This document shows, in pieces, positions 28,199 to 37,299 of a DNA stretch of 64,000 nucleotides. How positions within the stretch are numbered: the stretch's first letter is position 1; the number at the start of each line of letters is the position of its first letter. The stretch spans positions 1 through 64,000 of the forward strand of contig NZ_BMXV01000008.1 in the NCBI RefSeq assembly GCF_014651935.1, read 5' to 3'. Origin of the DNA: Marinobacter zhanjiangensis (GTDB taxonomy: Bacteria > Pseudomonadota > Gammaproteobacteria > Pseudomonadales > Oleiphilaceae). A program made the position numbers and the translations under genes. The notes beneath the pieces were generated by a model. That model worked only from the letters and a program-made list of their open reading frames with translations, was not told where the DNA came from and searched no databases.

Positions 28199-29466
28199 AA
28201 AACGCTTCCACGACCACCACCGGCGCCAGCCTGCCCGTTGCCAGCCGCTGGGCCCGGAAAATCGTGCTTGGTCAGCTCCGTCAACTGGGTGCCGGTCAGC
28301 TGGTTGTCCGTGAATCCGGTGTCACCGATCAGGTCTTCGGTGACGGCGATACGCGCTGGCCGCTGGCACAACTTGATGTCCATGACCACTCGGTATGGCG
28401 CGATCTGCTCACCGGTGGTGGTGTCGGTGCAGCTGAAGCCTTTGTTGCCGGCGACTGGAGTACCCCGGACCTGACCGCACTGTTGCGGTTCTTCACCCGC
28501 AACGTGGACACCATGAACGCCTTCGAGGACCGTTTCAGCTGGCTCACCAAACCCGCACTGAAAGGCCTGCACTGGCTGAACCGGAACACCCGGGACGGTT
28601 CCCGCAAGAACATCTCGGCCCATTACGACCTGGGTAACGACCTGTTCAGCCTGTTCCTGGACCCGACCATGATGTATTCCTCGGCGGTCTACCCCCGCGA
28701 GGACGCCACCCTGGACGAGGCCGCCACCTACAAGCTGGACCTGATCTGCCGCAAACTGGACCTGCAACCGGATGACCGGGTGATCGAGATCGGTACCGGC
28801 TGGGGCGGTTTCGCCCTCCATGCGGCAAAGTATTACGACTGCCATGTCACCACCACCACCATTTCCGAAGAACAGCTTGCCCTGGCCAGGGCAAAAGTCC
28901 GCCAGGAAGGCCTCGAGGACCGCATCACCCTGCTGTTCGACGACTACCGTGACCTGGAGGGCCAGTTCGACAAGCTGGTATCCATCGAGATGATCGAAGC
29001 GGTTGGCCCCCAGTTCCTCGACAGCTACCTGAGCCAGATCAGTGCCCTGCTCAAGCCCGATGGCCTGGCACTGATACAGGCGATTACCATGCCCGAGCAA
29101 CGCTACCAGCGGGCCCTGAAAAATGTGGATTTCATCCAGCGTTACATTTTTCCGGGCAGTTTCATCCCTTCGTTCGGAGCAATACTGGAATCGGTGCGCG
29201 CGGAGACGGATATGGTCATGACCCACGCCGAGGATTTCGGTTTCCATTACGCCCGCACCCTGCGGGACTGGAGTGACCGGTTCCATGCCAGCGCCGGCGA
29301 GCTGAAGGCCCGGGGCTACAATGACGACTTCCGGCGCCTGTGGCACTTCTACTTCGCTTACTGCGAGGCCGGGTTCCACGAGCGGGCCATCGGTGTTAAC
29401 CAGATACTGCTGGCCAGGCCCGAAAACAAGCGGCCACACCCGGTGGCTGACCCTTTGCGGGCCTGA
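28186..29466 (+). CDS. cfa: cyclopropane-fatty-acyl-phospholipid synthase family methyltransferase
   Basis: A 426-residue SAM-dependent enzyme that methylates the double bond of phospholipid acyl chains. Visible are NISAHYDLGNDLFSLFLDPTMMYSSA (about 145-170), the SAM motif VIEIGTGWGGFALHAA (about 197-212), SIEMIEAVG and the C-terminal FYFAYCEAGF. It is about 45 residues longer than E. coli Cfa, as in paralogs of this cluster, so a product other than plain cyclopropane (for example a methylated or furan precursor) cannot be excluded. The upstream desaturase could supply its substrate. Confidence 0.9.
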   Translation: MENIENASTTTTGASLPVASRWARKIVLGQLRQLGAGQLVVRESGVTDQVFGDGDTRWPLAQLDVHDHSVWRDLLTGGGVGAAEAFVAGDWSTPDLTALLRFFTRNVDTMNAFEDRFSWLTKPALKGLHWLNRNTRDGSRKNISAHYDLGNDLFSLFLDPTMMYSSAVYPREDATLDEAATYKLDLICRKLDLQPDDRVIEIGTGWGGFALHAAKYYDCHVTTTTISEEQLALARAKVRQEGLEDRITLLFDDYRDLEGQFDKLVSIEMIEAVGPQFLDSYLSQISALLKPDGLALIQAITMPEQRYQRALKNVDFIQRYIFPGSFIPSFGAILESVRAETDMVMTHAEDFGFHYARTLRDWSDRFHASAGELKARGYNDDFRRLWHFYFAYCEAGFHERAIGVNQILLARPENKRPHPVADPLRA

Positions 29467-29472
29467 ATCACC

Positions 29473-29988
29473 ATGTCCTCCGCCACCACCCTCAAGCTGC
29501 TGAATTTCCTGTTGTTTCAGGCCGGCTGGCTGGCCTGTGTACTGCTGACCAACAGCTGGGCCTTACTGATAGCGACCGGGGTGCTCGCTTTTCACCTGAC
29601 GGTGGTCAGCGCACGGCCCGCTGCGGAGGCACGGTTCATTCTACTGGGAATCGTGCTGGGCTCGCTGGTGGATGGTCTCTGGTTCCGCTCCGGCGTAATG
29701 CAGGACGGCACCGGGAGTGCATGGACCCCGTTGTGGCTGATGGCCATCTGGGCCCTGTTCATGACCACCCTGGCCCACTCTTTGGCGTGGATGCACCAGC
29801 GAATCTGGCTGCCCTTCGTGCTGGCGCCTGTCGCCGGGCCATTTGCATACCTGGCCGCCAGCAAACTGGACGCCGTCACCCTGCCCGAAGGTACGCTGTC
29901 ACTGGCGGCGCTGGCCGTGGGCTGGCTGGTTATCTTCCCGCTGCTGATGGCGATCCAGAAACGCTATTTTCCGGAGACACTCACATGA
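29473..29988 (+). CDS. DUF2878 family membrane protein
   Basis: A 171-residue hydrophobic protein with about five helices (LLNFLLFQAGWLACVLLTNSW and onward) and the motif LGIVLGSLVDGLWFRSGVM expected of DUF2878. The function is unknown. It follows cfa by 6 nt and overlaps the next gene by ATGA, so it belongs to the same lipid operon. Confidence 0.8.
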   Translation: MSSATTLKLLNFLLFQAGWLACVLLTNSWALLIATGVLAFHLTVVSARPAAEARFILLGIVLGSLVDGLWFRSGVMQDGTGSAWTPLWLMAIWALFMTTLAHSLAWMHQRIWLPFVLAPVAGPFAYLAASKLDAVTLPEGTLSLAALAVGWLVIFPLLMAIQKRYFPETLT

Positions 29989-30737
29989 GGTACCTGACCA
30001 GTGTGGCGGGCATTGTCGGCGCGGTACTGTCATTCCAGCCACTGGCCCAGGAGCCGGACCTGACTTTCCGTGGCGTCGCAACGGCCCTCGAAGGCGACCA
30101 GACCCTGTATCAGGAACGGCACCGAATCAGCGGGACCTGCGAGGACGGCCAGTGGCGCCCGCAGCAACATCGGGTTGACTACCTGCGCGACGATGCCGAC
30201 GAGCCCTTTGCGACCAAAGCACTGGCGTACCCCTCAGGTCTGCTGGTGCCCGAGGTGGACTTCCGCCAGCCGGAGTTCGACGAGCGCCTGCGGATCTCGG
30301 TCAGCGACGAATCCCTCGAGATCCGCTGGTCAGCGGGCGGCAAAGGGGATGAGCGCTGGACCCTGGATAACACCGGGGATCTGGTGGTGGATTCCGGTTT
30401 CGATCATTTCATCCGCAAACACTGGGCCACACTGACATCGGGAGAGGCCGTGGAATTCCGCTTCCTGGCGCCGACACGGGGCGAGGCCTACGGATTCGTG
30501 GCGGAACCCGCCGCCGAGCCGATCGAGGGCGCGGATCACAGTTTCCGCATACGGCCCACCGGGATGATCATGCGGTTGGCGGTGGACCCTATCCGGCTGG
30601 GCTACCGGGACGACGGTTTTCTCACCCACTACCAGGGCCTGGGCAATATCCGCAAGAATCAGGACGAGAATTACCAGGTAGCCATACGCTACTCCCCCAA
30701 CTCGGCACCGCCCTGCGCTCTGATTCCATCTTCATGA
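29985..30737 (+). CDS. hypothetical secreted protein at the end of the lipid operon
   Basis: A 250-residue protein whose first 20 residues (MRYLTSVAGIVGAVLSFQPL) form a signal peptide with likely cleavage near AQE. The rest is soluble and beta-rich with no motif I can name. I start it at 29985, where ATG overlaps the DUF2878 stop; the longer open frame upstream lies antisense-free inside DUF2878 and is not coding. Context suggests an envelope role alongside the lipid-modifying genes. Confidence 0.75.
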   Translation: MRYLTSVAGIVGAVLSFQPLAQEPDLTFRGVATALEGDQTLYQERHRISGTCEDGQWRPQQHRVDYLRDDADEPFATKALAYPSGLLVPEVDFRQPEFDERLRISVSDESLEIRWSAGGKGDERWTLDNTGDLVVDSGFDHFIRKHWATLTSGEAVEFRFLAPTRGEAYGFVAEPAAEPIEGADHSFRIRPTGMIMRLAVDPIRLGYRDDGFLTHYQGLGNIRKNQDENYQVAIRYSPNSAPPCALIPSS

Positions 30738-30809
30738 CTCTGCCTTGGCCTGCCGGCTCGCTGTGGTAGACTCCCAGCAGCATCTCCGGCGAATGGCAGA
30801 ACCAATTCC

Positions 30810-31622
30810 ATGAAAGTTGTTTCCTTTAACGTCAACAGCATACGTATGCGCCTGCATCAGTTACAGGTGGTGATTGATGAGTTCAATCCGGACATCATTG
30901 GCCTGCAGGAAACCAAGGTCAACGACGACCAGTTTCCGGTGGCCGAGGTGGAAGCCATGGGCTATCACGTTCACTTCCATGGCCAGAAAACCCATTACGG
31001 TGTTGCCCTGCTCTCCCGGCAGGTGCCTGAGGCGGTTGGCATGGGTTACCCGTGGGACGGGGAGGATGCCCAGCGACGCCTGATTCACGGCCGGTTTACC
31101 ATCAACGGTGAAACCGTCACCGTTATCAACGGCTATTTCCCCCAGGGCGAAAGCCGCGACCACCCGATCAAGTTCCCCGCCAAGGAAAAGTTCTATCAGG
31201 ACCTCATACGGCTATTGGATGACCTGACAAAGGAAGGCGGGCATATCCTGGTGATTGGCGACATGAACATTTCGCCCACGGACCGGGACATTGGCATCGG
31301 GGCGGATAACGCCCGGCGCTGGCTGCGTACCGGTAAATGCAGCTTCCTGCCGGAGGAGCGGGAATGGATGGCGCAGGTGGAAAGCCGTGGCCTGACCGAC
31401 GTCTTCCGGCACCTGCACCCGGACGAAGACAACACCTTCAGCTGGTTCGATTACCGCAGCCGGGGATTCGAACGCGACCCCAGGCGGGGCCTGCGCATTG
31501 ATCTGATTATGGCCAGCGAGGGTCTGCTCGCCAAAGCCAGCGACGCCGGCGTGAGCTATGACATCCGGGCCATGGATAAACCGTCGGACCACTGCCCGGT
31601 ATGGGCGTCTTTTGATCTGTAG
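30810..31622 (+). CDS. xthA: exodeoxyribonuclease III
   Basis: A 270-residue AP endonuclease/3'-5' exonuclease. Motifs of the family are complete: [26 protein letters not shown] (metal Glu), [23 protein letters not shown] (Asp/Asn pair), FSWFDYRS and the C-terminal [12 protein letters not shown] (catalytic Asp-His). It acts in base excision repair. It is followed by a tetR gene after 18 nt. Confidence 0.94.
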   Translation: MKVVSFNVNSIRMRLHQLQVVIDEFNPDIIGLQETKVNDDQFPVAEVEAMGYHVHFHGQKTHYGVALLSRQVPEAVGMGYPWDGEDAQRRLIHGRFTINGETVTVINGYFPQGESRDHPIKFPAKEKFYQDLIRLLDDLTKEGGHILVIGDMNISPTDRDIGIGADNARRWLRTGKCSFLPEEREWMAQVESRGLTDVFRHLHPDEDNTFSWFDYRSRGFERDPRRGLRIDLIMASEGLLAKASDAGVSYDIRAMDKPSDHCPVWASFDL

Positions 31623-31640
31623 ATTGCCAGGGCCCGGGAG

Positions 31641-32276
31641 ATGGTGGTGAAGGTAAAAACCCGTGACAGGATACTCACCACCAGCCTGGCCCTGTTCAAT
31701 GAGCTGGGGGAGCCCAACGTCACCACCCTGCTGATCTCCGATGAAATGGACATCAGCCCGGGCAACCTCTATTACCACTTCCGCAGCAAATCGGACATCA
31801 TTGGCGAGCTGTTCGGCCAGTACACAGCCGAGATGGATGACCTGCTGGCCATCCCCCCGGACGTGGAGGTCAGCCTGGATCAGCTGGGCTTCTTCCTTCA
31901 CCTGCTGTTTGAAACCCTCGAGCGTTACCGCTTTCTCTACCACGACCTGGTCAATATCATGTCGCGATACCCGGATCTGAAGAACCGGTTCCGGAAGATT
32001 CTCAGCCGCAAGGGAAAAGGCTTCCGCAGTCTCTGTGACAGCCTGACGCGACAGCGCCTGATGTCACTGGACCAGTCATCCCTGGATGCACTATGTGAAC
32101 AGCTGACGCTGACGGTTTGCTACTGGGAAAGTTTCGACAGCCTGAAGGAACTGGGCAACCGCAACGCCATGGACCCTGCACGGGGGGTGTATCAGGTGTT
32201 CTACCTGCTGATGCCGCACCTGACCGAAAGCGCGGCCGGGGAACTCACGGTGCTGGCACAGGAATACCGGCGGTAA
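31641..32276 (+). CDS. TetR family transcriptional regulator
   Basis: A 211-residue protein with an N-terminal TetR helix-turn-helix (RDRILTTSLALFNELGEPNVTTLLISDEMDISPGNLYYHFRSKSDIIGELF) and a ligand-binding C-terminal domain of the PsrA/YfiR-like size. The start may be ATG 31641 or GTG 31647; GGGAG is closer to the ideal distance for the latter. It is convergent with the phasin gene, 4 nt away, so a link to polyhydroxyalkanoate or fatty acid control is possible but unproven. Confidence 0.85.
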   Translation: MVVKVKTRDRILTTSLALFNELGEPNVTTLLISDEMDISPGNLYYHFRSKSDIIGELFGQYTAEMDDLLAIPPDVEVSLDQLGFFLHLLFETLERYRFLYHDLVNIMSRYPDLKNRFRKILSRKGKGFRSLCDSLTRQRLMSLDQSSLDALCEQLTLTVCYWESFDSLKELGNRNAMDPARGVYQVFYLLMPHLTESAAGELTVLAQEYRR

Positions 32277-32280
32277 CCGG

Positions 32281-32751
32281 CTACTCCTCCTCATCCGAGC
32301 CGGGTAATCTTCCTTGAATGGACCGGGGGGCCGCTTCCTGCTGCTCAGCCAGTGCCTGCTCCAATTCGGCGACCCTTTGCTCCAGCTGCTCCAGATCTTC
32401 GCGACGGGGAATGCCAAGGCGCCTCAGAGCACCGGCCACCCGTTCATCAAACAGGGTTTCCAGGCGATCCCAGGTGCCGGTGGCACGGTCGCGCACGTCC
32501 TCGACCCGGTGCTCCACGGCCTTGACCTGTTTTTCTACCAGGCCACGGGTCCTGGTCTCGATCTCCTCACCCTCATGAACCAGGCGTTCGAAGAAACGAC
32601 CGGCGTCCTCTTCCGCCTTGGTGTAGGCGCCCAGTCCCGCCAGCCAGATCTGCCGGGCGGAATCACGAATACGACCGGCCATCTGCGAATCATCTTCGGC
32701 CTTCGTGGCCGGGGGCTGGGGCGACTTCGAAGGGCGTTTTCTTTCAGTCAT
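32281..32751 (-). CDS. phasin family protein (PhaF/PhaI-like)
   Basis: A 156-residue protein. After a basic N-terminus (MTERKRPSKSPQPP) the phasin core reads RDSARQIWLAGLGAYTKAEEDAGRFFERLVHEGEEIETRTRG, followed by coiled-coil heptads ending LEQLEQRVAELEQALAEQQ. Phasins coat polyhydroxyalkanoate granules. The ATG at 32751 gives the family start; the open frame extends further upstream but without a ribosome site. Lies between tetR and a 413-bp gap. Confidence 0.85.
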   Translation of the reverse strand: MTERKRPSKSPQPPATKAEDDSQMAGRIRDSARQIWLAGLGAYTKAEEDAGRFFERLVHEGEEIETRTRGLVEKQVKAVEHRVEDVRDRATGTWDRLETLFDERVAGALRRLGIPRREDLEQLEQRVAELEQALAEQQEAAPRSIQGRLPGSDEEE

Positions 32752-32939
32752 AAAAAACTCGTTCTTCCGGGGGTAAATACTGTACTCCCAGTCTATTACA
32801 TCGGCCACGACAAATCATTGAGCAGCCCCCAGTTCAAACAAAAGACACTTTAACTATAAGAGTGCTATTTATATTCAAAAACAGTTTCAGAGAAGCGCTC
32901 CATTTTCTTGAACTGTTCAATTTATGGTCAATACTGATA

Positions 32940-33030
32940 CTGACCGTCATCGCTGATGGCGGTTTGTCTGGAAGTCTTTCATGGATACTACTCGCACGCC
33001 TCTGCCCGGCCCCTGAGCCGGGCTTTTTTG
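32940..33030 (+). ncRNA. candidate small RNA with intrinsic terminator
   Basis: In the gap between the leftward phasin gene and the rightward YeeE gene, a strong terminator GCCCGGC-CCCTGA-GCCGGGC-TTTTTT (33004-33029) has no plus-strand gene before it. About 40 nt upstream a 9-bp hairpin, ACCGTCATC-GCT-GATGGCGGT (32943-32963, one G-U pair), would form the 5' end. A TTGAAC box at 32908 with a weak ATACTG/TACTGA box near 32931 could be its promoter. Together they outline an RNA of about 90 nt. Confidence 0.45.
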
Positions 33031-33164
33031 TGCGCAATGGCCTGATCTGCCCGTCGCGATCCAATCCCCGTACATTTAACTATTTGTTCTATGCTTAGCA
33101 TCATTTAGTATATGCCCTCAAAAGGGCGTCTCCCGTACGCCGCAAATCCTGACAGGAGGGCCTC

Positions 33165-33602
33165 ATGATTGATATTGCCTGGAACCAGTTCACGCCCTGG
33201 TCCGCCCTTGCCGGCGGGCTTGTTATCGGGGTGGCAGCATCCCTGTTCGTATTGTTGAACGGCCGCATTGCCGGTATCAGCGGCATACTCGGTGGGCTGC
33301 TGACGCCGGTCCGGGGCGATGTGGGCTGGCGCATCGCCTTCGTGGGCGGAATGATCATTGCCCCACTGGTCTGGGCACTGTTCAGTACTCTGCCCCCTAT
33401 TGAGGTCAAGGCCGGTTATCCGCTCATTATTGTGGCGGGTCTGCTGGTGGGCTTCGGCACCCGCTACGGTTCCGGCTGCACCAGCGGCCACGGGGTGTGC
33501 GGGCTGTCGCGCTTCTCACCGCGTTCATTGATGGCCACGGTCGTCTTCATGGCGGCGGGCTTTGTCACCGTCTACCTGATCCGCCACGCCCTTGGCGCCT
33601 GA
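33165..33602 (+). CDS. YeeE/YedE family transporter half (DUF395)
   Basis: A 145-residue membrane protein with about four helices. The conserved cysteine motif [21 protein letters not shown] near residue 100 is the YeeE/YedE signature, linked to import of thiosulfate or other sulfur species. It is followed after 19 nt by a second half-size homologue, so the two probably form one transporter equivalent to a full-length YeeE. Confidence 0.9.
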   Translation: MIDIAWNQFTPWSALAGGLVIGVAASLFVLLNGRIAGISGILGGLLTPVRGDVGWRIAFVGGMIIAPLVWALFSTLPPIEVKAGYPLIIVAGLLVGFGTRYGSGCTSGHGVCGLSRFSPRSLMATVVFMAAGFVTVYLIRHALGA

Positions 33603-33621
33603 CGTAACCGGAGGAGTCTTT

Positions 33622-34047
33622 ATGCGTTATACACTTGCATCCCTTGTTGCAGGCTTTGTGTTCGGCTTCGGCCTGTTGCTGTCCGGCATGGCCAACCCCG
33701 AAAAAGTGCTGGGTTTTCTCGACCTTTTCGGTGCCTGGGACCCATCCCTGGCACTGGTAATGGCAGGGGCCATTGCTGTCGGCGTTATAGCCTTCGCCAT
33801 AGCGCGGCGGCGCCACCTGTCCTTCCTGGGCTTTGAAATGAAACTGCCATCAGGCAACAACATCACCTCCCGGCTGGTGATTGGCAGCCTGTTATTCGGC
33901 GCGGGCTGGGGGCTCGCCGGTTTCTGCCCGGGCCCGGGGCTGGTTGCCCTCGGTGCCGGCGAACTCAAGGCCGTGGTTTTTGTCATTGCCATGATTGCCG
34001 GCATGGGTCTGTTCCAACTGGCCGAGAGGCCGCAACAATCACCCTGA
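33622..34047 (+). CDS. YeeE/YedE family transporter half (second)
   Basis: A 141-residue membrane protein paired with the gene before it. Motifs GLLLSGMANPEKVLGFLDLFG and GAGWGLAGFCPGPGLVALG are typical of the second half-protein of DUF395 pairs; the lone cysteine in GFCPGP matches the family. The ATG at 33622 has GGAGGAG 6 nt upstream, so I prefer it to an earlier in-frame start inside the intergenic spacer. Confidence 0.9.
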   Translation: MRYTLASLVAGFVFGFGLLLSGMANPEKVLGFLDLFGAWDPSLALVMAGAIAVGVIAFAIARRRHLSFLGFEMKLPSGNNITSRLVIGSLLFGAGWGLAGFCPGPGLVALGAGELKAVVFVIAMIAGMGLFQLAERPQQSP

Positions 34048-34165
34048 TAGTCATCACCCTGGCCAGGACCGGCTGTGCAGCCCGACGGATTTCTGTAGAA
34101 TTCCCGCAAGAGACAAGGCCCTGAAACGGGAAAGGTCATCAGCAGCAACCGAGAGATAGCAGCCC

Positions 34166-34600
34166 ATGGATATTCGCAAGATTGACGACTCGATTTCCGT
34201 TGCTCCCCAGATCACCCCGGAGCAGGTGGCGGAGATCGCCAGCATGGGGTTCAAGACCCTGGTGGCCAATCGCCCCGACCATGAGGAGCCCGGTCAGCCT
34301 GCCATGGCCGACGTGGAACAGGCCGCTCGCGAGCACGACATGGCATGGGTTTATCTGCCGGTGGAATCAGGCAACATCGTCGATGACGATGTGGACGCCT
34401 TTGCAGAGATGTTCGAGCAGGCCGAAAAGCCCGTACTGGCATTCTGCCGGTCAGGTACCCGCTGCAGCGTGCTCTGGGCGCTGAGCTCCGCCCGTTATAC
34501 GCCGGTCGAACCGATTATCCAGCGGGCCGGACAGGCCGGTTACGACTTGCGGGGACTGATTCCACGGCTTCAGCAACAGGCTTCGTCACACCAGGATTGA
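34166..34600 (+). CDS. TIGR01244/DUF442 family sulfur transferase-phosphatase
   Basis: A 144-residue protein of the beta-lactamase hydrolase-like/DUF442 family. The phosphatase-type loop is FCRSGTRCS (about 93-101), where CxxxxxR resembles a cysteine phosphatase or rhodanese-like catalytic loop. These proteins commonly accompany YeeE/YedE genes and sulfide oxidation enzymes; a role in handling persulfide sulfur is inferred from that context. Confidence 0.82.
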   Translation: MDIRKIDDSISVAPQITPEQVAEIASMGFKTLVANRPDHEEPGQPAMADVEQAAREHDMAWVYLPVESGNIVDDDVDAFAEMFEQAEKPVLAFCRSGTRCSVLWALSSARYTPVEPIIQRAGQAGYDLRGLIPRLQQQASSHQD

Positions 34601-34685
34601 TCCCGGCCGGTGGCGGCACCGTATACACGGGCCTTGCACGACCCCCAACCCATTCACCGCACGCTTCCCGAGGAACACTGGCCCC

Positions 34686-35783
34686 ATGAGCTACAAGGGT
34701 GAGGACGAATTCCGCCACGACCAGCCATCACGCCTGGGCATACTGGTTACCAACCTGGGCACACCGGATGCCCCCACTACCAGCGCACTACGCCGTTATC
34801 TGGCGGAGTTCCTGTGGGACCCCCGGGTGGTTGAGGCCCCACGCCCGCTCTGGTGGCTGATTCTGCATGGCATTATCCTGCGAATCCGCCCATCCCGCTC
34901 CGCAAAGGCCTACAAGTCCGTGTGGCAGCCCGAGGGCTCGCCCCTGCTGGTCCACACCGCCAATCAGTGCGAAGGCATCCGCGCCGCCCTGCAGCACAAG
35001 TACGGTGACAACCTGGTCGTGGGCTTCGCCATGCGTTACGGCAACCCCTCCATCAGCAGTGTGCTGGACCAGATGCACAGCCAGGGTGTGCGCCAGCTGC
35101 TGGTGCTGCCACTATACCCGCAGTATTCCGCATCCACATCGGCCTCCACGTTTGATGCCATTGCCGCGGATTTCAGCAAACGCCGCTGGCTTCCCGATTT
35201 CCGGTTTATCAGTCATTACCATGATTTCCCGCCCTATATTGAAGCCATGGCAAGCCATATCGAGGAGCACTGGCACCGCAACGGCCGCAAGGACAAGCTG
35301 ATCCTGTCCTACCATGGTGTTCCGCGGAAATACCTGGAACGCGGCGACCCGTACCACTGCGAATGCCACAAGACGTCCCGGCTGCTGGCCGAGCGCCTTG
35401 GCCTGTCCGCCGACGCTTACATGACCACATTCCAGTCCAGGTTCGGGCGGGAGGAATGGCTGCAACCCTATACCGACGAAACCCTGAAGTCGCTGCCTTC
35501 CCGGGGCGTTGAGTCGGTGGATGTGTTCTGCCCCGGGTTCTCCTCCGACTGCCTTGAGACCATCGAGGAAATCAACGAGGAAAACCGTGAGTACTTCATG
35601 GAGGCCGGGGGCAAGAGCTTCGAATATATTCCCGCCCTGAATGCCACCGACGGCCACATTGATGCCCTGGTGCAGCTGATCGAAAAGAACCTGGAAGGCT
35701 GGGCGGCCCCCTCCAATGACCCGGCGGCGCTGGATGCCCGCAGGGAGCGCGCGGAAGCAGTCAGAGAGCAGCTTGGGTGGTAG
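34686..35783 (+). CDS. hemH: ferrochelatase
   Basis: A 365-residue enzyme that inserts iron into protoporphyrin IX. VTNLGTPDAPTTSALRRYLAEFL at the N-terminus, the catalytic histidine in LSYHGVPRKYL (about 209), and the metal-site glutamate in CPGFSSDCLETIEEI are present, as is the substrate-lip region around FLWDPRVVEAPRPLWW. It stands between the DUF442 gene and pxpA. Confidence 0.95.
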   Translation: MSYKGEDEFRHDQPSRLGILVTNLGTPDAPTTSALRRYLAEFLWDPRVVEAPRPLWWLILHGIILRIRPSRSAKAYKSVWQPEGSPLLVHTANQCEGIRAALQHKYGDNLVVGFAMRYGNPSISSVLDQMHSQGVRQLLVLPLYPQYSASTSASTFDAIAADFSKRRWLPDFRFISHYHDFPPYIEAMASHIEEHWHRNGRKDKLILSYHGVPRKYLERGDPYHCECHKTSRLLAERLGLSADAYMTTFQSRFGREEWLQPYTDETLKSLPSRGVESVDVFCPGFSSDCLETIEEINEENREYFMEAGGKSFEYIPALNATDGHIDALVQLIEKNLEGWAAPSNDPAALDARRERAEAVREQLGW

Positions 35784-35827
35784 ACTGGTAGCAACAGACC
35801 AGAGCAAGCCCTGACAGGAATGCTGCA

Positions 35828-36574
35828 ATGAAACTGAACTGCGACCTTGGCGAGAGTTTCGGTGCCTGGACCATGGGGCAGGACGAGGAAGTCATGCCCT
35901 ATATCGACATGGCCAATGTTGCCTGCGGCTTCCATGCCTCGGACCCGTCCATCATGGCGCGGACCGTGACCCTCGCCCGGAAACACGGCGTGCAGATTGG
36001 CGCCCATCCTTCCTACCAGGACCTGGCTGGCTTTGGCCGCCGCTCCATCCAGCATACGGCAGACGAGATCCGGGGGCTGATCTGGTATCAGCTGGGTGCC
36101 CTGGAAGGTATCTGCCGGGCCCATGGCACCACCGTAGAGTATGTCAAACCCCACGGCGCCCTGAACAACGACATGATGCGGGATGCCAGCATACTGCAGG
36201 CCGTGATGGAGGCCGTGGCCGCCTATCACCACCAACTGCCGCTGATGATCCCGGCGACGATTCATGCAACGGAGCACAGCGCCCTGGCCGACAGGCTCGG
36301 CCTGCCCCTGATCTTCGAGGCCTTTGCCGATCGCGCCTACGACGATGACGGCCGGCTGGTTCCCAGGAACCAGCCCGGGGCCGTTCACAACGATCCGGAT
36401 ACCATCGTTGCCCAGGCGATGACGCTGGCCAGCCAGGGCGGTCTTTACGGCCTGTCGGGCAAGTGGCTGACGCTGACCGCCAACAGTCTGTGCGTCCATG
36501 GCGACAACAGCCATGCCCTCGCGGCTACCCGCGCCATTCGCGACGCCCTGAATCAGCGCAATTCGACGGCCTGA
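35828..36574 (+). CDS. pxpA: 5-oxoprolinase subunit A (LamB/YcsF family)
   Basis: A 248-residue protein with the family N-terminus [38 protein letters not shown] and the [10 protein letters not shown] motif. With PxpB and PxpC it hydrolyses 5-oxoproline to glutamate using ATP. First of three genes; the next starts 5 nt after its stop. Confidence 0.93.
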   Translation: MKLNCDLGESFGAWTMGQDEEVMPYIDMANVACGFHASDPSIMARTVTLARKHGVQIGAHPSYQDLAGFGRRSIQHTADEIRGLIWYQLGALEGICRAHGTTVEYVKPHGALNNDMMRDASILQAVMEAVAAYHHQLPLMIPATIHATEHSALADRLGLPLIFEAFADRAYDDDGRLVPRNQPGAVHNDPDTIVAQAMTLASQGGLYGLSGKWLTLTANSLCVHGDNSHALAATRAIRDALNQRNSTA

Positions 36575-36579
36575 GCATT

Positions 36580-37299
36580 ATGATGGCCCACTCACATCCG
36601 GACATTCAGGCCGTTTCCGAGGATGCGGTATTGCTGTGCTTCGGCACCTCCATTGACCCGGATCTGACCCCGGTCATCACCCTCTGGTGTGATGCCATCC
36701 GTGCGCGGCTTGACGATATCCTCACAGATCTGGTGCCTTCCTACGCCTCTATCGTCGTTTACTACGAGCCTTCATTGGCAGACTTCAGAGGCGTTATCAG
36801 CCGTTTGCGCTCAATAGCCGGCAACCTGCCCGAACCGGACAACAGGCCTGCCGGGCATCAGATCGAGTTGCCGGTGTGGTATCACCCCTCGGTCGGTCCG
36901 GACCTGAAAGCCCTGGCCAGGGCCTGCGAACTGACCGTTGATGAAGTGATCGAGAAACACACCACCACCGCCTACCAGGTCTATGCCCTGGGCTTCAGCC
37001 CGGGGTTCGGTTTCATGGGTCAGGTGCACCCCGCCATTGCCCGCCCCCGACTCGAACGGCCCCGGGTCATGGTGCCCGGCGGTAGCGTTGGTATCGCAAA
37101 CCGGCAGACCGCCGTCTATCCCGCGCCGTCTCCCGGCGGATGGCAGCTGATTGGCCGTTGCCCTGCACAACTGTTCAGCGAAGAGGATCTTGCAGTGTTG
37201 TCAGTAGGAGATACGGTGCGGTTCCGAGCCGTGGATCATGACACCTTCCTGTCCCTGGGCGGCGATGACACTCCCTTTACCGAAGGGGCACCCTCGTGA
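36580..37299 (+). CDS. pxpB: 5-oxoprolinase subunit B (KipI-like)
   Basis: A 239-residue protein. The family motif VYALGFSPGFGFMGQVHPAIARPRLERPRVMVPGGSVGIAN is clear at about 130-170, followed by YPAPSPGGWQLIGR. I start it at the ATG at 36580, just after the pxpA stop; the longer open frame lies inside pxpA. It overlaps pxpC by 4 nt. Confidence 0.93.
   Translation: MMAHSHPDIQAVSEDAVLLCFGTSIDPDLTPVITLWCDAIRARLDDILTDLVPSYASIVVYYEPSLADFRGVISRLRSIAGNLPEPDNRPAGHQIELPVWYHPSVGPDLKALARACELTVDEVIEKHTTTAYQVYALGFSPGFGFMGQVHPAIARPRLERPRVMVPGGSVGIANRQTAVYPAPSPGGWQLIGRCPAQLFSEEDLAVLSVGDTVRFRAVDHDTFLSLGGDDTPFTEGAPS

Noticed and set aside
28051..29439. A 462-codon frame antisense to the cfa-like gene
   Set aside because: The sense strand carries clear Cfa motifs with coupled neighbours; no support for the antisense frame.
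32862..33098. A 78-codon frame in the phasin-YeeE gap
   Set aside because: It runs through two RNA hairpins and the terminator T-run and has no ribosome site; a noncoding RNA fits better.
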